A stretch of DNA of 64,000 nucleotides. Source: Saccharothrix luteola (GTDB taxonomy: Bacteria; Actinomycetota; Actinomycetes; Mycobacteriales; Pseudonocardiaceae). Location: positions 1 to 64,000 of the forward strand of contig NZ_JAJHUO010000028.1 in the NCBI RefSeq assembly GCF_020859565.1. Reading direction: 5' to 3'. Numbering within the stretch: the first letter of the stretch is position 1; the number at the start of each line of letters is the position of its first letter. Below, piece after piece: positions 1 to 8,462 of the stretch. A program made the translations under genes and the position numbers. The notes beneath the pieces are model-generated. The model ran no database searches. It had not been told where the DNA came from and saw only the letters and a program-made list of their open reading frames with translations.

Positions 1-629
1 GCGAGACCAACAGCACCCTCAAAGCCGTCGAAGCCCAGTTCGGCCTGACCGAGGTGCTCTGGAACGTCGACTCCCAGGACTGGAACAACGCCAGCACCGC
101 CCAGATCGTGCAAGCCGCCTCCACCCTCCAGAACGGCGGCGTCATCCTCATGCACGACGGCTACCAGACCACCATCAACGCCGTCCCGCAGATCGCCGCG
201 AACCTGGCGAGCCGCGGCCTGTGCGCGGGCATGATCTCACCGTCGACCGGTCGTGCCGTCGCGCCGACGGACACCCCGCCGGGCACCACCAACCCGACCA
301 CCACCACGACGCCCCAGCCGGGCGGCGGCTCCTGCACCGCGACCTACCGCACGAGCCAGCAGTGGGGTGACCGCTTCAACGGCGAGGTGACGATCCGGGC
401 CGGTGCCACGGCGATCACCAGCTGGACCGCCACCGTGACCACCACGTCGCCGCAGAGGATCTCCGCGACCTGGAGCGGCACGCCCAACTGGGACTCCAGC
501 GGCAACGTGATGACCATGAAGCCCAACGGCAACGGCAACCTCGCCGCGGGCGCGAGCACCACGTTCGGCTTCACCGTGATGGCGAACGGCCAGTGGGCCG
601 CGCCGACCGTCAGCTGCCGGACCCCGTGA
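1..629 (+). CDS. Secreted polysaccharide deacetylase with C-terminal CBM2 (5' end missing)
   Basis: The frame is already open at base 3, so the start and signal peptide lie outside the window. The first part is the end of a NodB-type carbohydrate esterase 4 domain. The closing motif LMHDG contains the family's conserved C-terminal histidine, and the WNVDSQDW segment is typical of bacterial chitin or xylan deacetylases. A Thr/Pro linker of about 20 residues follows, then a complete family 2 carbohydrate-binding module of about 100 residues. It has the usual flanking cysteines (SCTATY near its start, VSC at the end) and spaced tryptophans for binding cellulose or chitin. The protein probably acts outside the cell, removing acetyl groups from chitin or xylan. 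The exact substrate cannot be told without the catalytic N-terminus. Confidence 0.88.
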   Translation, partial: ETNSTLKAVEAQFGLTEVLWNVDSQDWNNASTAQIVQAASTLQNGGVILMHDGYQTTINAVPQIAANLASRGLCAGMISPSTGRAVAPTDTPPGTTNPTTTTTPQPGGGSCTATYRTSQQWGDRFNGEVTIRAGATAITSWTATVTTTSPQRISATWSGTPNWDSSGNVMTMKPNGNGNLAAGASTTFGFTVMANGQWAAPTVSCRTP

Positions 630-630
630 C

Positions 631-678
631 GCACGCCGGTGTGCCCCGCACAGCGAGGTGCGGGGCACACCGGCGTGC
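631..678 (+). terminator. Perfect 20-bp hairpin after the deacetylase gene
   Basis: Bases 631-650 and 659-678 are perfect reverse complements of 20 bp, separated by an 8-base loop. The hairpin starts two bases after the deacetylase stop codon and ends a few bases before the stop of the opposing cupin regulator. It can therefore terminate transcription from both sides. There is only a very short T run, as is usual in actinomycetes. Confidence 0.85.
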
Positions 679-682
679 TTGG

Positions 683-1258
683 TCAGGTTCGGGCCCTCAC
701 GTGGGCGCGCTCGCCCTGCGGGCCGAACAGGATCAGCAGTTCGACGGACGCGGCGTCGGCGGCGCCGAGCCAGTGCGGGACGCGGGTGTCGAACTCGGCC
801 GCCTCTCCCGGCGTGAGCACGATGTCCTGCTCGCCGAGCACGAGCCGCAACCGTCCGTTGAGGACGTAGAGCCACTCGTGCCCCTCGTGGGTCTGCGGCG
901 TGGGCACGGCGTCGTGCAGCGAGCCCGGGATGATCACCTTGAACGCCTGCGCGCCGCCCGGTCGGCGGCTCAGCGCCATGAACGTCATGCCGTGCCGGCG
1001 GACCGAGCGGATGTGGACGCGCGGATCGCCGGTGGGCGGTGCGCCGACGAGCTCGTCGAGCGGCACCCCGTGCGCCCGGGCCAGCGGCAGCAGCAACTCC
1101 AGGTTCGGCCGCCGTCGGCCGCTCTCCAGCCGTGACAGGGTGCTCTCGGAGACACCGGTGGCCTCGGACAGCTCGGCCAGGGTGACACCGCGGGCACGGC
1201 GCAGCGCCCGCAGCCGCGGCCCCACGGCGGTCAGCACGCGGTCCAGGTCGTCGTCCAT
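683..1258 (-). CDS. XRE-family transcriptional regulator with C-terminal cupin domain
   Basis: This 191-residue protein has a helix-turn-helix of the Cro/CI type at residues 14-66 (motif TGVSESTLSRLESGRRRPN) and a cupin beta-barrel at about 120-185 with the metal-binding pattern HEGHEW. The family (HTH_3 plus cupin_2) senses small ligands through the cupin. I chose the ATG at 1258. The open frame extends further upstream, but the extra residues are Arg/Pro-rich and unlike the family, whose members begin shortly before the HTH. The gene converges on the deacetylase gene. Upstream lies an inverted repeat that could be its own operator. The ligand and target genes are unknown; neighbouring genes on the other strand are the DGPF/sigma pair. 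Confidence 0.85.
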   Translation of the reverse strand: MDDDLDRVLTAVGPRLRALRRARGVTLAELSEATGVSESTLSRLESGRRRPNLELLLPLARAHGVPLDELVGAPPTGDPRVHIRSVRRHGMTFMALSRRPGGAQAFKVIIPGSLHDAVPTPQTHEGHEWLYVLNGRLRLVLGEQDIVLTPGEAAEFDTRVPHWLGAADAASVELLILFGPQGERAHVRART

Positions 1259-1267
1259 GCCCCGCAG

Positions 1268-1301
1268 CTTGCCAAACCGGCAAGAGTGCTTGCCACTCCG
1301 G
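1268..1301. promoter_or_regulatory. Inverted repeat CTTGCC-N5-GGCAAG plus a second half-site, candidate operator
   Basis: CTTGCC (1268-1273) and GGCAAG (1279-1284) form a 6-bp inverted repeat with a 5-base spacer, ten bases upstream of the regulator start. A second CTTGCC occurs at 1289-1294. Repeated half-sites immediately ahead of an XRE-cupin gene suggest autoregulation. This is inference from sequence layout only. Confidence 0.45.
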
Positions 1302-1472
1302 CGACCGACTGCGCAAGGCGCGTCGTGTGTCCACATTTGTCCCGGCGAAGTAGGCTGCCCGCGCTCTCTCGGAAAAAGTTCGGCGGGTGTGTCGATCCGC
1401 GGCACTGCCCGTTCGACCTTGGGTTGACGGGGTCCGAGAGAGGGCCCGGACGACGGCCAGGGAGACGGAACC

Positions 1473-1892
1473 ATGAAGTACATGCTGATCATGCGCGCGA
1501 CCGACGAGGCTTACGCGCAGATGGGCGACATCGACTTCACCGAGATGCTGGAGACGATCGGCAAGTACAACGACGAGCTGATCCGCGCCGGCGTGCTGAT
1601 CGCCGCCGAAGGCCTCGACGACGCCGAGGACGGCGTGGTGGTGGACTACTCGTCCGAGCCGCCCGTGGTCACCGACGGCCCGTACGGCGAGACCAAGGAG
1701 CTGTTCAACGGCTTCTACCTCCTCAACGTGGCGTCGAAGGAGGAAGCCGTCGAGTGGGCCAAGCGGTCCCCGATCAGCGGGCCCGGCTTCAAGACCGAGA
1801 TCCGCCGGGTCACCACGATCGACGAGTTCCCGCAGGACAACGAGTGGATCAAGAAGGAGCGGGCGTGGCGGGAAGCCAACGGTCAGCTCTGA
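1473..1892 (+). CDS. YCII-related DGPF protein
   Basis: This 139-residue cytoplasmic protein starts MKYMLIMRATDEA and carries the DGPYGETKE motif near residue 70, the signature of DGPF/YCII-related proteins. These small ferredoxin-like-fold proteins have no firmly established reaction. In actinomycetes they are the usual genetic partner of ECF42 sigma factors, and here one follows directly. A good Shine-Dalgarno sequence (AGGGAGAC) precedes the ATG. The sigma gene starts inside the last 28 bases of this gene, so the two are co-transcribed and probably translationally coupled. The DGPF protein may report a chemical stress to the sigma factor, but this link is genetic rather than seen in the sequence. 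Confidence 0.85.
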   Translation: MKYMLIMRATDEAYAQMGDIDFTEMLETIGKYNDELIRAGVLIAAEGLDDAEDGVVVDYSSEPPVVTDGPYGETKELFNGFYLLNVASKEEAVEWAKRSPISGPGFKTEIRRVTTIDEFPQDNEWIKKERAWREANGQL

Positions 1893-3187
1893 CCGGGTCG
1901 ACGACCGGCGACCCGACCGGCCGCGGCGCCGTCGCCGCCGTCTGGCGCATCGAGTCGGCGCGGATCGTCGGCGCGCTCGCCCGCTACACCGGTGATTTCG
2001 CGCTGGCCGAAGACCTGGCGCAGGAGGCGCTGGCCGAGGCACTGGTGACGTGGCCGCGCGACGGCGTGCCCACCAACCCGGCGGGGTGGTTGCTCACCGT
2101 CGGCCGGCGGCGCGCGATCGACGCGTTCCGCCGGCGCTCCGCCCTCGACGAGCGGTACGCCGCGCTCGCGCACGACCTGGGCGAGGGCGGCGCCACCTCG
2201 GGCGGCGGACCCGTCGACGCCGACGACCTGCCGTGGGACCCGGACCAGATCGACGACGACGTGCTGGCGCTGATGTTCATCTCCTGCCACCCCGTGCTGT
2301 CGCGGGAGGCGCGGGTGGCGTTGACGCTGCGCGTGGTCGGCGGTCTGACCAGCGACGAGATCGCCAAGGCGTGCCTGGTGCCGACCGCGACCGCGCAGGC
2401 CAGGATCACCAGGGCCAAGAAGACCCTCGGCTCGGCCGGCGTGCCGTTCGAGGTGCCGACGGCCGAGGAGCGGGCCGCGCGGCTCAACTCGGTGCTCAAC
2501 GTGATCTACCTGATCTTCACCGAGGGTTCCACGGCCAGCTCCGGCGATGACCTGATCCGGTTCGACCTCGCGGGCGAGGCGCAGCGGCTCGCCCGCGTGC
2601 TGAGCCGGCTGGTGCCCGACCAACCCGAGGTGTTCGGCCTGCTGGCGCTGCTGGAGCTGACCGGGGCGCGCTTCCCCGCCCGCACGGGGCCGGACGGCGA
2701 GCCCGTGCTGCTGGAGCACCAGGACCGCCGGCGCTGGGACCACGCCGCGATCCGGCGTGGACGTGCCGCGCTGGCCCGTGCCGGGAAGGCGGGCCGCGGC
2801 CTCGGGGCCTACGGCTTGCAGGCGGCCATCGCCGAGTGCCACGCCGTCGCGCCCTCGGTGGAGGCGACGAACTGGGAGCGGATCGTGCTGCTGTACGAGG
2901 CGCTCGGCCGGCTCGCGCCGTCACCGGTGGTCGACCTCAACCGGGCGGTGGCGGTGTCCATGGCCCGCGGACCGGGCGAGGCGCTGCCGATCGTGGACGG
3001 CCTGGCGGGCTCCGACGCGCTGGCGAACTCCTACCTGCTGTCCAGCGTGCGCGGTGAGCTGCTCTGCCGGCTGGCCCGTCCCGACGAAGCGCGGGCCGAG
3101 CTGGAGCGGGCCGTGCGGTTGTGCGGCAACGAGCGGGAACGGGCGGTGCTGGCGCGCAAGCTCGGCGACCTCAGGACATCTGGGTGA
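1865..3187 (+). CDS. ECF42-type RNA polymerase sigma factor with long C-terminal extension
   Basis: This 440-residue protein has sigma region 2 at about 15-75 (ALARYTGDFALAEDLAQEAL, GWLLTVGRRRAIDAFRRR) and region 4 at about 140-190 (LTLRVVGGLTSDEIAKA). A helical extension of roughly 250 residues follows, the TPR/SnoaL-like tail that marks the ECF42 group. No anti-sigma factor is encoded nearby. The family pairs with DGPF proteins, as here. I chose the GTG at 1865 because AAGGAG lies at 1854-1859 with a 5-base spacer. This places the ribosome-binding site and start inside the end of the DGPF gene. Its 3' end overlaps the oppositely oriented kinase gene by 17 bases. Confidence 0.9.
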   Translation: MAGSQRSALTGSTTGDPTGRGAVAAVWRIESARIVGALARYTGDFALAEDLAQEALAEALVTWPRDGVPTNPAGWLLTVGRRRAIDAFRRRSALDERYAALAHDLGEGGATSGGGPVDADDLPWDPDQIDDDVLALMFISCHPVLSREARVALTLRVVGGLTSDEIAKACLVPTATAQARITRAKKTLGSAGVPFEVPTAEERAARLNSVLNVIYLIFTEGSTASSGDDLIRFDLAGEAQRLARVLSRLVPDQPEVFGLLALLELTGARFPARTGPDGEPVLLEHQDRRRWDHAAIRRGRAALARAGKAGRGLGAYGLQAAIAECHAVAPSVEATNWERIVLLYEALGRLAPSPVVDLNRAVAVSMARGPGEALPIVDGLAGSDALANSYLLSSVRGELLCRLARPDEARAELERAVRLCGNERERAVLARKLGDLRTSG

Positions 3188-4901
3188 GGATCATCGAGTT
3201 CCACCAGTAGCCGAGCTGGTCGAGCGAGTCCGGGTCGACTGCCGTCGCCGACCGCAGCTCGCCCGTGACCGAGGTCCGGGTGTCGACCCACCACACCCGG
3301 CCGACGCCGTCGGCCACGAAGCAGGTCGTGTACTCACCGGGGGCGGGACCGCTCTCGGACCGGTAGTACAGGGCGTAGTGCGCGGGCTGGGTCAGGGGGC
3401 GGCAGCCGCCCTGGCTGTCGTCGCGCGGGATCCGGTTGGCGTCCACCAGGGCTTTGAAATGGGCGTCCTGCGCGGCGCGATCGGTGAACAGGTGGAACAC
3501 CGCCTGGTCTGGCGGCGCGAAGCGGAAGTGCACCGAGTTCGCCTTGGTGCACGTGACGGTCGCGGCGGCTCCCCCGCTCGACGGTGTGGGCGCGCAGCTC
3601 GGGTTGCCCCGGTAGACGGTGGGCAGCCGTTCCATCAGGACGGTCGCCTGCTGGTCGACGGTGGTGGTCGCGGTGGACGTCGACGACGTGGTCGCCTTGG
3701 AGGTCGTGGCGGAGGTGGTGGTCGTCGCGGTCGTCGTCATGGACGTGGTGGTGGAACCTGCGAGCCGGTCGTCGCCCAGCCAGTCCGACGCCCAGACCAG
3801 CACCACCGCTACCAGCACCAACGCGACCGCACCGGCGACGATCGGTGCGACCGGCACCTTGCGGCCGGTAGTCCGCTGGGCCGGACCCGCCATGGGCGTG
3901 GGTGGCACAGGTGTGCCGTGGGCCGGGGTGAACGGCGCAGGCGTGGCGGGGCCGGGGGCGAGTCGCGCAGGCGTTCCTCTGGCGGGAGTGAACGGCGCGG
4001 GCGTGCCTTGGGCAGCGGCGGGTGGCGTGGCGCGAGCGAGTGGTGGGGACGGTCGGCCTCGGGCGGGAGCGGGCGGTGAAGGTGGCGGGGTGGCGAGGGC
4101 CTCGGCCGCCGCGGCCGCCAGGGCGCCGGCGGTCTGGAAGCGGTGGGCCGGGTCCTTGGCCATCCCGCGCCCGATGACGTCGTCCAACGCACGAGGCACG
4201 GCAGGGTTGGCGGCCGAGGCCGCGGGTGGCGGCTGTTGGAGGTGTGCCCAGAGCAGGGCGGCGGCGCTGTCCGCCTCGAACGGCCGGTTGCCCGTGACGC
4301 ACGCGTGCAGCACGCAGGCCAGGGCGTAGACGTCGGCGCGGCCGTCCACCTGTCCGTCGCCGAACCGTTCGGGCGCGAGGTAGTCCAGCGTTCCGATCAC
4401 CGCGCCGGACGCGGTCAGGTGCGTGCCGGCGGGCAGGACGCTCCGGGCGATGCCGAAGTCGACCAGGTACACGAAGTCGTCCGGCGTGACGAGGATGTTC
4501 GACGGCTTGACGTCCCGGTGCACCAGGCCGTCCGCGTGCGCGGCGTCGAGCGCGCCGGCCACCTGGGCGATGAGCCGCACCGCCCGCGCCGGGTCGAGCG
4601 GACCGTCCGCGACGACCGCCGCCAGGTCACGACCCTCCACCAGCCGCATGTCCAGGTAGAGCCGGCCGTCGATCTCGCCGTAGGCGTGGATCGGGATGAC
4701 GTGCGGCTCGCGCAGCCGTGCCGCGATCCGCGACTCCCGCCGGAACCGGGCGCGGAAGTCCTCGTCGTCGTTGTGCTCGGCGGAGAGCCGCTTCAGCGCC
4801 ACGACGCGGTCGTGCGCCGTGTCGTGAGCCCGGTGCACCTCGCCCATGCCGCCGCGCCCCAACAGGTCGCCGACCCGATAAGGCCCGAACTCCTCCGCCA
4901 T
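3171..4901 (-). CDS. Membrane Ser/Thr protein kinase (PknB-like)
   Basis: This 576-residue kinase has an intact Hanks-type domain: glycine loop GRGGMGEV at 15-22, Lys37 of ALK, HRDVKPSN at 128-135, DFG at 148-150 and APE at 176-178. A Pro/Ala-rich juxtamembrane segment (271-345) contains two copies of a 20-residue repeat. One membrane helix spans about 351-371. Outside the membrane lie a Thr/Ser-rich stalk and a C-terminal domain of about 150 residues with several cysteines that could form disulfides. The domain contains no PASTA repeats, so it should bind something other than muropeptides. The ATG at 4901 begins MAEEFGPYRVGDLLG, typical of the family. A second kinase lies just upstream in the same direction, separated by about 100 bases. 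Confidence 0.93.
   Translation of the reverse strand: MAEEFGPYRVGDLLGRGGMGEVHRAHDTAHDRVVALKRLSAEHNDDEDFRARFRRESRIAARLREPHVIPIHAYGEIDGRLYLDMRLVEGRDLAAVVADGPLDPARAVRLIAQVAGALDAAHADGLVHRDVKPSNILVTPDDFVYLVDFGIARSVLPAGTHLTASGAVIGTLDYLAPERFGDGQVDGRADVYALACVLHACVTGNRPFEADSAAALLWAHLQQPPPAASAANPAVPRALDDVIGRGMAKDPAHRFQTAGALAAAAAEALATPPPSPPAPARGRPSPPLARATPPAAAQGTPAPFTPARGTPARLAPGPATPAPFTPAHGTPVPPTPMAGPAQRTTGRKVPVAPIVAGAVALVLVAVVLVWASDWLGDDRLAGSTTTSMTTTATTTTSATTSKATTSSTSTATTTVDQQATVLMERLPTVYRGNPSCAPTPSSGGAAATVTCTKANSVHFRFAPPDQAVFHLFTDRAAQDAHFKALVDANRIPRDDSQGGCRPLTQPAHYALYYRSESGPAPGEYTTCFVADGVGRVWWVDTRTSVTGELRSATAVDPDSLDQLGYWWNSMILTQMS
3882..4004 (-). repeat. 60-bp direct repeat encoding a Pro/Ala-rich kinase linker
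   Basis: A 60-base unit is repeated. The core GTGAACGGCGC(A/G)GGCGTG (as read on the + strand) occurs at 3928-3945 and 3988-4005. On the coding strand it gives a 20-residue repeat starting TPAPFTPA in the intracellular linker between the kinase domain and the membrane helix. Such repeats can vary in copy number between strains. Confidence 0.7.
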
Positions 4902-5002
4902 GACTCCCCCGGGTCCGCCACGCCGCCACTGCAGGACCGACGCGGATCAACGCCAAAGGGTTCCACGGACGTGATCGGATCCGACGCGGCGGGTGCCCCG
5001 GC

Positions 5003-6145
5003 TCAGGGCTTGCCCTTCCCGGCCTTCTCCCCCTTGCCGGCCGGCTTCGCCTTCCCGTCCTTGTCCTGGCCGGGCGCGGGTCTCACCTTCGGACCGGCGG
5101 GGACCTGCTCCTCGACGACCGTCGTCGTCGTCGTGCTCGTCCCCGTGCCGGTCGCCGGCAAGCTCGGCGGCGTGGTCGTGTCCTGGACGACGGCTTGCGG
5201 CGGGGACTCCGCGGGCGCGGAGGTGTCCGGTCCGGGCGACACCGCCCAGGCGATGCCGAGCGCGCCGACCAGCCCGGCCGCCGAGGCGACGAGAGCCGTC
5301 AGCCGTGGGCGTGAGTAGGGCGCGGCGGTGGCGACGGTCGGCTCGTCGCCGGGTAGATCCCGCAGCACGTCGGCGCAGTCGTGGGCCGACGGCCGGCGGC
5401 GTGCCGACAGGGCGGTGGTCAACGACAGCAGGCGCACCAGGTCGGCGGGCAGGTCGTCGGGCACGGCCGGTGGGCGGTGCAGCCGGGCCACGGCCGACTC
5501 GACGTCACCGCCCGGGTACTCGCGGCGACCGGTCAGGCACTCCAGCAGCACCAGCCCGAACGAGTACACGTCGGCGGCCGGTCCCACCTCGCTGCCGCGC
5601 ACCTGCTCCGGCGCCAGGTAGGCGGCCGTGCCGACCATCTGGTTGGTGCGCGTGAAGCGGGTGGAGTCGGCCAGGTGCGCCAGCCCGAAGTCGGCCAGGT
5701 AGGGCGTGCCGTCGTGGTCGAGCAGGATGTTGGACGGCTTGACGTCCCGGTGCACCACGCCCTGCTCGTGCACGTAGGCCAACGCGTCCGCCAGCCGTGC
5801 GCCCAGGTCGCGCACTTCGGTCACCGACAACGGTCCGTCGGCGATCCGATCACGCAGGGTGCGGCCCTCGACCAGTCGCAGCACGACGAACGCCGTGCCG
5901 TCGGCGTGGCCCGCGTCGTACACGGAGACCAGCCCGGGGTGGGACAACACGGCCAGCGTGCGGGCCTCGTTGTCGAAGCGCCGACCCGCGTCCGCGTCCG
6001 CGGTGGCGTCGAACAACTTGACCGCGACGTCCCGCCGCAACACCGTGTCCCAAGCCCGGCGCACCTCGGCCATCCCGCCGACGCCGAGCGTCCCGGCCAA
6101 CTCGTACCGACCGGCCAAGAGCTCGCCATGGCCAGGAAGCGACAC
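5003..6145 (-). CDS. Membrane Ser/Thr protein kinase, second of a tandem pair
   Basis: This protein of about 380 residues has glycine loop LGVGGMAEV (20-28), catalytic lysine in VAVKLF (about 43), HRDVKPSN (about 122-129) and DFG (about 142-144). One membrane helix lies at about 272-292. The extracellular part is only a Thr/Pro stalk ending in a Lys/Gly-rich tail (KDGKAKPAGKGEKAGKGKP). There is no folded sensor domain, so the tail may contact the anionic cell wall. The frame stays open far upstream, but I chose the GTG at 6145 because GGAGG stands 9 bases before it and the preceding residues do not resemble a kinase. A closer GTG at 6154 touches the GGAGG directly. Confidence 0.9.
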   Translation of the reverse strand: MSLPGHGELLAGRYELAGTLGVGGMAEVRRAWDTVLRRDVAVKLFDATADADAGRRFDNEARTLAVLSHPGLVSVYDAGHADGTAFVVLRLVEGRTLRDRIADGPLSVTEVRDLGARLADALAYVHEQGVVHRDVKPSNILLDHDGTPYLADFGLAHLADSTRFTRTNQMVGTAAYLAPEQVRGSEVGPAADVYSFGLVLLECLTGRREYPGGDVESAVARLHRPPAVPDDLPADLVRLLSLTTALSARRRPSAHDCADVLRDLPGDEPTVATAAPYSRPRLTALVASAAGLVGALGIAWAVSPGPDTSAPAESPPQAVVQDTTTPPSLPATGTGTSTTTTTVVEEQVPAGPKVRPAPGQDKDGKAKPAGKGEKAGKGKP

Positions 6146-6225
6146 CGCTACCACCCTCCGGCGGGGACACTGGACACCCTCAAGTGCCCCCTCCCCGCCG
6201 ATCACAAACGCGACGCCTTCGGGGT

Positions 6226-6672
6226 TCAGCGCCGCCAGGCCGCGACGGTGGCCGCGGTCCACGCTTCGACGCGTTCCGGGAACCCGGCGGCGGGGAACGT
6301 GCCGTCCGCGGCGACGTCGGCGATGGTCACGTCGAAGGCCCTCGGCGCCGGGCCGAGCGGGGCGACAGGCACGCCCGCCACGACGTCCGCGAGCCCGCTG
6401 CCGTGCCGGGAGTCGGCGCGGCGCATCGCTTCGGCGAACCGGGTGAGCGCGGTCAGGCCGCCGTCGAGGTAGGCGTGCAGGGTGGCCCACGGCCGGGGCC
6501 GGTCCCGTGCCGGCAGCCGGCCGGGGTGCTGGAGCAGGAAGCACGACACGGTGACGCCGTGCAGCGGCCCCCACGGCTCGCGGCGGGAGTGGTCGAGCGC
6601 CAGCACGACGTGGAACAGCTCCTCGCACGAGTGCGGCCGGTCGGCTGCACCGCACTCGGAGCAGCGGGTCAT
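6226..6672 (-). CDS. DUF5946-like small protein
   Basis: This 148-residue soluble protein opens MTRCSECGA and continues with a CEELFHVVLALDHSR segment and VSCFLLQHP, which I recognise as the DUF5946 family common in actinomycetes. The CxxC near the start, a further cysteine near residue 15 and a histidine suggest a small metal site, but no function is established. It lies upstream of the second kinase in the same direction with an 80-base gap, so it may share a transcript with both kinases. It has no signal peptide and no membrane segment. Confidence 0.75.
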   Translation of the reverse strand: MTRCSECGAADRPHSCEELFHVVLALDHSRREPWGPLHGVTVSCFLLQHPGRLPARDRPRPWATLHAYLDGGLTALTRFAEAMRRADSRHGSGLADVVAGVPVAPLGPAPRAFDVTIADVAADGTFPAAGFPERVEAWTAATVAAWRR

Positions 6673-6831
6673 GGACCGAACCGTACGGACTCCACCCGCT
6701 GGACGGTCAAGCCGCGTTCGAAGCGCGCCTCGGCGGTTCTCACCCGTTCGCCGGAAACGCCCGGGCGTTGCGCTGAGTAACTTTCACCTCACGGTCCCTG
6801 CCATTGATCGACCCACGAAAGGTGGAAGATC

Positions 6832-7725
6832 ATGAACCGTGCGGTAAAACGACTGGTCACCCTGGCGAGCGCGCTCGCCCTGTCGGTGATCACCATCCCG
6901 GCGGCGCAGTCCGCGCCCGCACCCGGCTCCTACTGGACACCGGAACGGATGCGCGCCGCCGTTCCGCTCGACCTCCGCACCACGACCTCCTCCGCGCTGC
7001 GCTCCACCGTCCCGACCGGCGAGCCGACCACCATCGCACCGCTGGCCTTCCCCAACGGCGGCAGCGCGTGGACCGGCGGCGGCGCGGTCGTGCGGACCGC
7101 GGGCCGGGTGTTCTTCACCTACCAGGGCCGCAACGCCTCGTGCAGCGGCAACGCCGTCACCAGCGCCAACAAGAGCACGGTCATGACGGCCGGGCACTGC
7201 GTGAAGCTCGACGGCGCCTACCACACCAACGTCGCGTTCGTCCCGGCCTACGACAACGGGAACGCCCCGTACGGCACGTGGACCGCGCGTGCCACCTTCG
7301 CCACCCCCCAGTGGCACGCGAGCGAGGACATCAACTACGACATCGGCGCCATCGTCGTCGGTCAGCTGAACGGCCAGTCCCTCACCGACGTCGTCGGCGC
7401 CCAGGGCATCGCGTTCAACCTGCCGCGCGCCGACAACACCTACGCCTTCGGCTACCCTGCCGCCGCGCCGTACGACGGCACGAAGCTCGTCTACTGCAGC
7501 GGTCGGACGTTCAACGCCTTCCTCAGCGACGGCATCGGCATGACGTGCAACATGACCGGTGGCGCCAGCGGCGGCCCCTGGTTCCGCGCGTTCTCCGAGG
7601 CGACCGGCACCGGCACGGTCAACTCGGTGAACAGCTACAAGATCAACCTGTTCCCGAACTGGATGTTCGGCCCGTACTTCGGCGCCGACGCCCAGAACCT
7701 CTACAACCAGGCGCAGTCCGCCTGA
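6832..7725 (+). CDS. Secreted trypsin-like serine endopeptidase
   Basis: This 297-residue protein has a Sec signal peptide (basic start MNRAVKRL, hydrophobic core, cleavage near AAQSA at about 27). Its catalytic triad is visible: His122 in TAGHC, Asp170 in NYDIGA and Ser246 in GGASGGPW. The domain resembles the chymotrypsin-fold glutamyl/V8-like peptidases (family S1) rather than streptogrisins. Residues 28-80 may be a short propeptide. Two cysteine pairs are likely disulfides. GGTGGAAG precedes the ATG. The gene stands alone between a 160-base upstream region and a strong terminator, which suggests independent regulation. It is probably released to degrade extracellular protein. Confidence 0.9.
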   Translation: MNRAVKRLVTLASALALSVITIPAAQSAPAPGSYWTPERMRAAVPLDLRTTTSSALRSTVPTGEPTTIAPLAFPNGGSAWTGGGAVVRTAGRVFFTYQGRNASCSGNAVTSANKSTVMTAGHCVKLDGAYHTNVAFVPAYDNGNAPYGTWTARATFATPQWHASEDINYDIGAIVVGQLNGQSLTDVVGAQGIAFNLPRADNTYAFGYPAAAPYDGTKLVYCSGRTFNAFLSDGIGMTCNMTGGASGGPWFRAFSEATGTGTVNSVNSYKINLFPNWMFGPYFGADAQNLYNQAQSA

Positions 7726-7735
7726 CCCCGGTCGG

Positions 7736-7760
7736 CGGGCCGGGCCACGCGCCCGGCCCG
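7736..7760 (+). terminator. 10-bp GC hairpin after the serine protease
   Basis: CGGGCCGGGC (7736-7745) pairs perfectly with GCCCGGCCCG (7751-7760) around a 5-base loop, 11 bases after the protease stop codon. It fits a Rho-independent-like terminator of the actinomycete type without a U tract. Confidence 0.75.
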
Positions 7761-7835
7761 TCACCGGCCCCTGTGGTGATCTTCATCCGGTCGGGTGACA
7801 AACTTCGGGCTCACCGAGGTCCAGGGGGAACGCCG

Positions 7836-8423
7836 ATGCTCACGCAGGCCACGAACGTGCTGCACATGCACCAGAAGGTCACCTTGATGGTGAACCGCTA
7901 CGAGGTCTTCGCCGACAACGGCGGCGAGCCCGGCCCGCTCGTGGCGTTCGTCGAGCAGAAGCGGATGGCCTTCAAGGAGCAGGTGACCATCTACACCGAT
8001 TCGAGCAAGAGCCAGGTGCTCGCGGGTTTCCGCGCGCGCAAGGTGATCGACCTCGGCAGCGGCTACGACGTGACCGACGGCGCCGGGCAGTCCATCGCCC
8101 TGTTCCGCAAGGACTTCGGCAAGTCCCTGATCAACTCGACCTGGCACCTCGACCAGCCGAACGCGCCGACGGCCACGGGTCGCGAGCGCAACCACGGCCT
8201 CGCCATCCTGCGCCGCCTGTGGGGCATCCTGCCGTTGGTGAACAACATCCCGTTCCCGTTCCGCTACCACTTCGACTTCGCCCGCAACGGTCAGCCGGTG
8301 TTCAGCGTGGACAAGAAGACGTGGGTCCGCGACCACTACCTGATCCAGATCGCCGACCCCTACATCGACCGCCGCGCGGTGATCGCGCAGGCCGTCGCCG
8401 TGGACGCCCTCCAGTCCCGGTAG
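7836..8423 (+). CDS. LURP-one-related (Tubby-like fold) protein
   Basis: This 195-residue protein matches the LURP-one-related/Tubby C-terminal-like family. Its segments FKEQVTIYTDSSKSQ, GFRARKVIDLGSGYDVTD and the closing DRRAVIAQAVAVDAL are typical. Bacterial members are cytoplasmic and phospholipid-scramblase-like, with no proven reaction. The open frame runs back through the protease gene, but the ATG at 7836 has GGGGGAA in front and the protein starts there with MLTQATNVLHMHQKVT. There is no signal peptide. The next gene is on the other strand, so this is probably a single-gene unit. Confidence 0.82.
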   Translation: MLTQATNVLHMHQKVTLMVNRYEVFADNGGEPGPLVAFVEQKRMAFKEQVTIYTDSSKSQVLAGFRARKVIDLGSGYDVTDGAGQSIALFRKDFGKSLINSTWHLDQPNAPTATGRERNHGLAILRRLWGILPLVNNIPFPFRYHFDFARNGQPVFSVDKKTWVRDHYLIQIADPYIDRRAVIAQAVAVDALQSR

Positions 8424-8462
8424 GCGACGCCACCCGCACGCCTCCGAGCACGTCCACCCGGC

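Noticed and set aside
237-2042. Long 601-codon frame on the minus strand
   Set aside because: Arg/Pro-rich antiphase of real genes on both strands; no family and crosses several genes.
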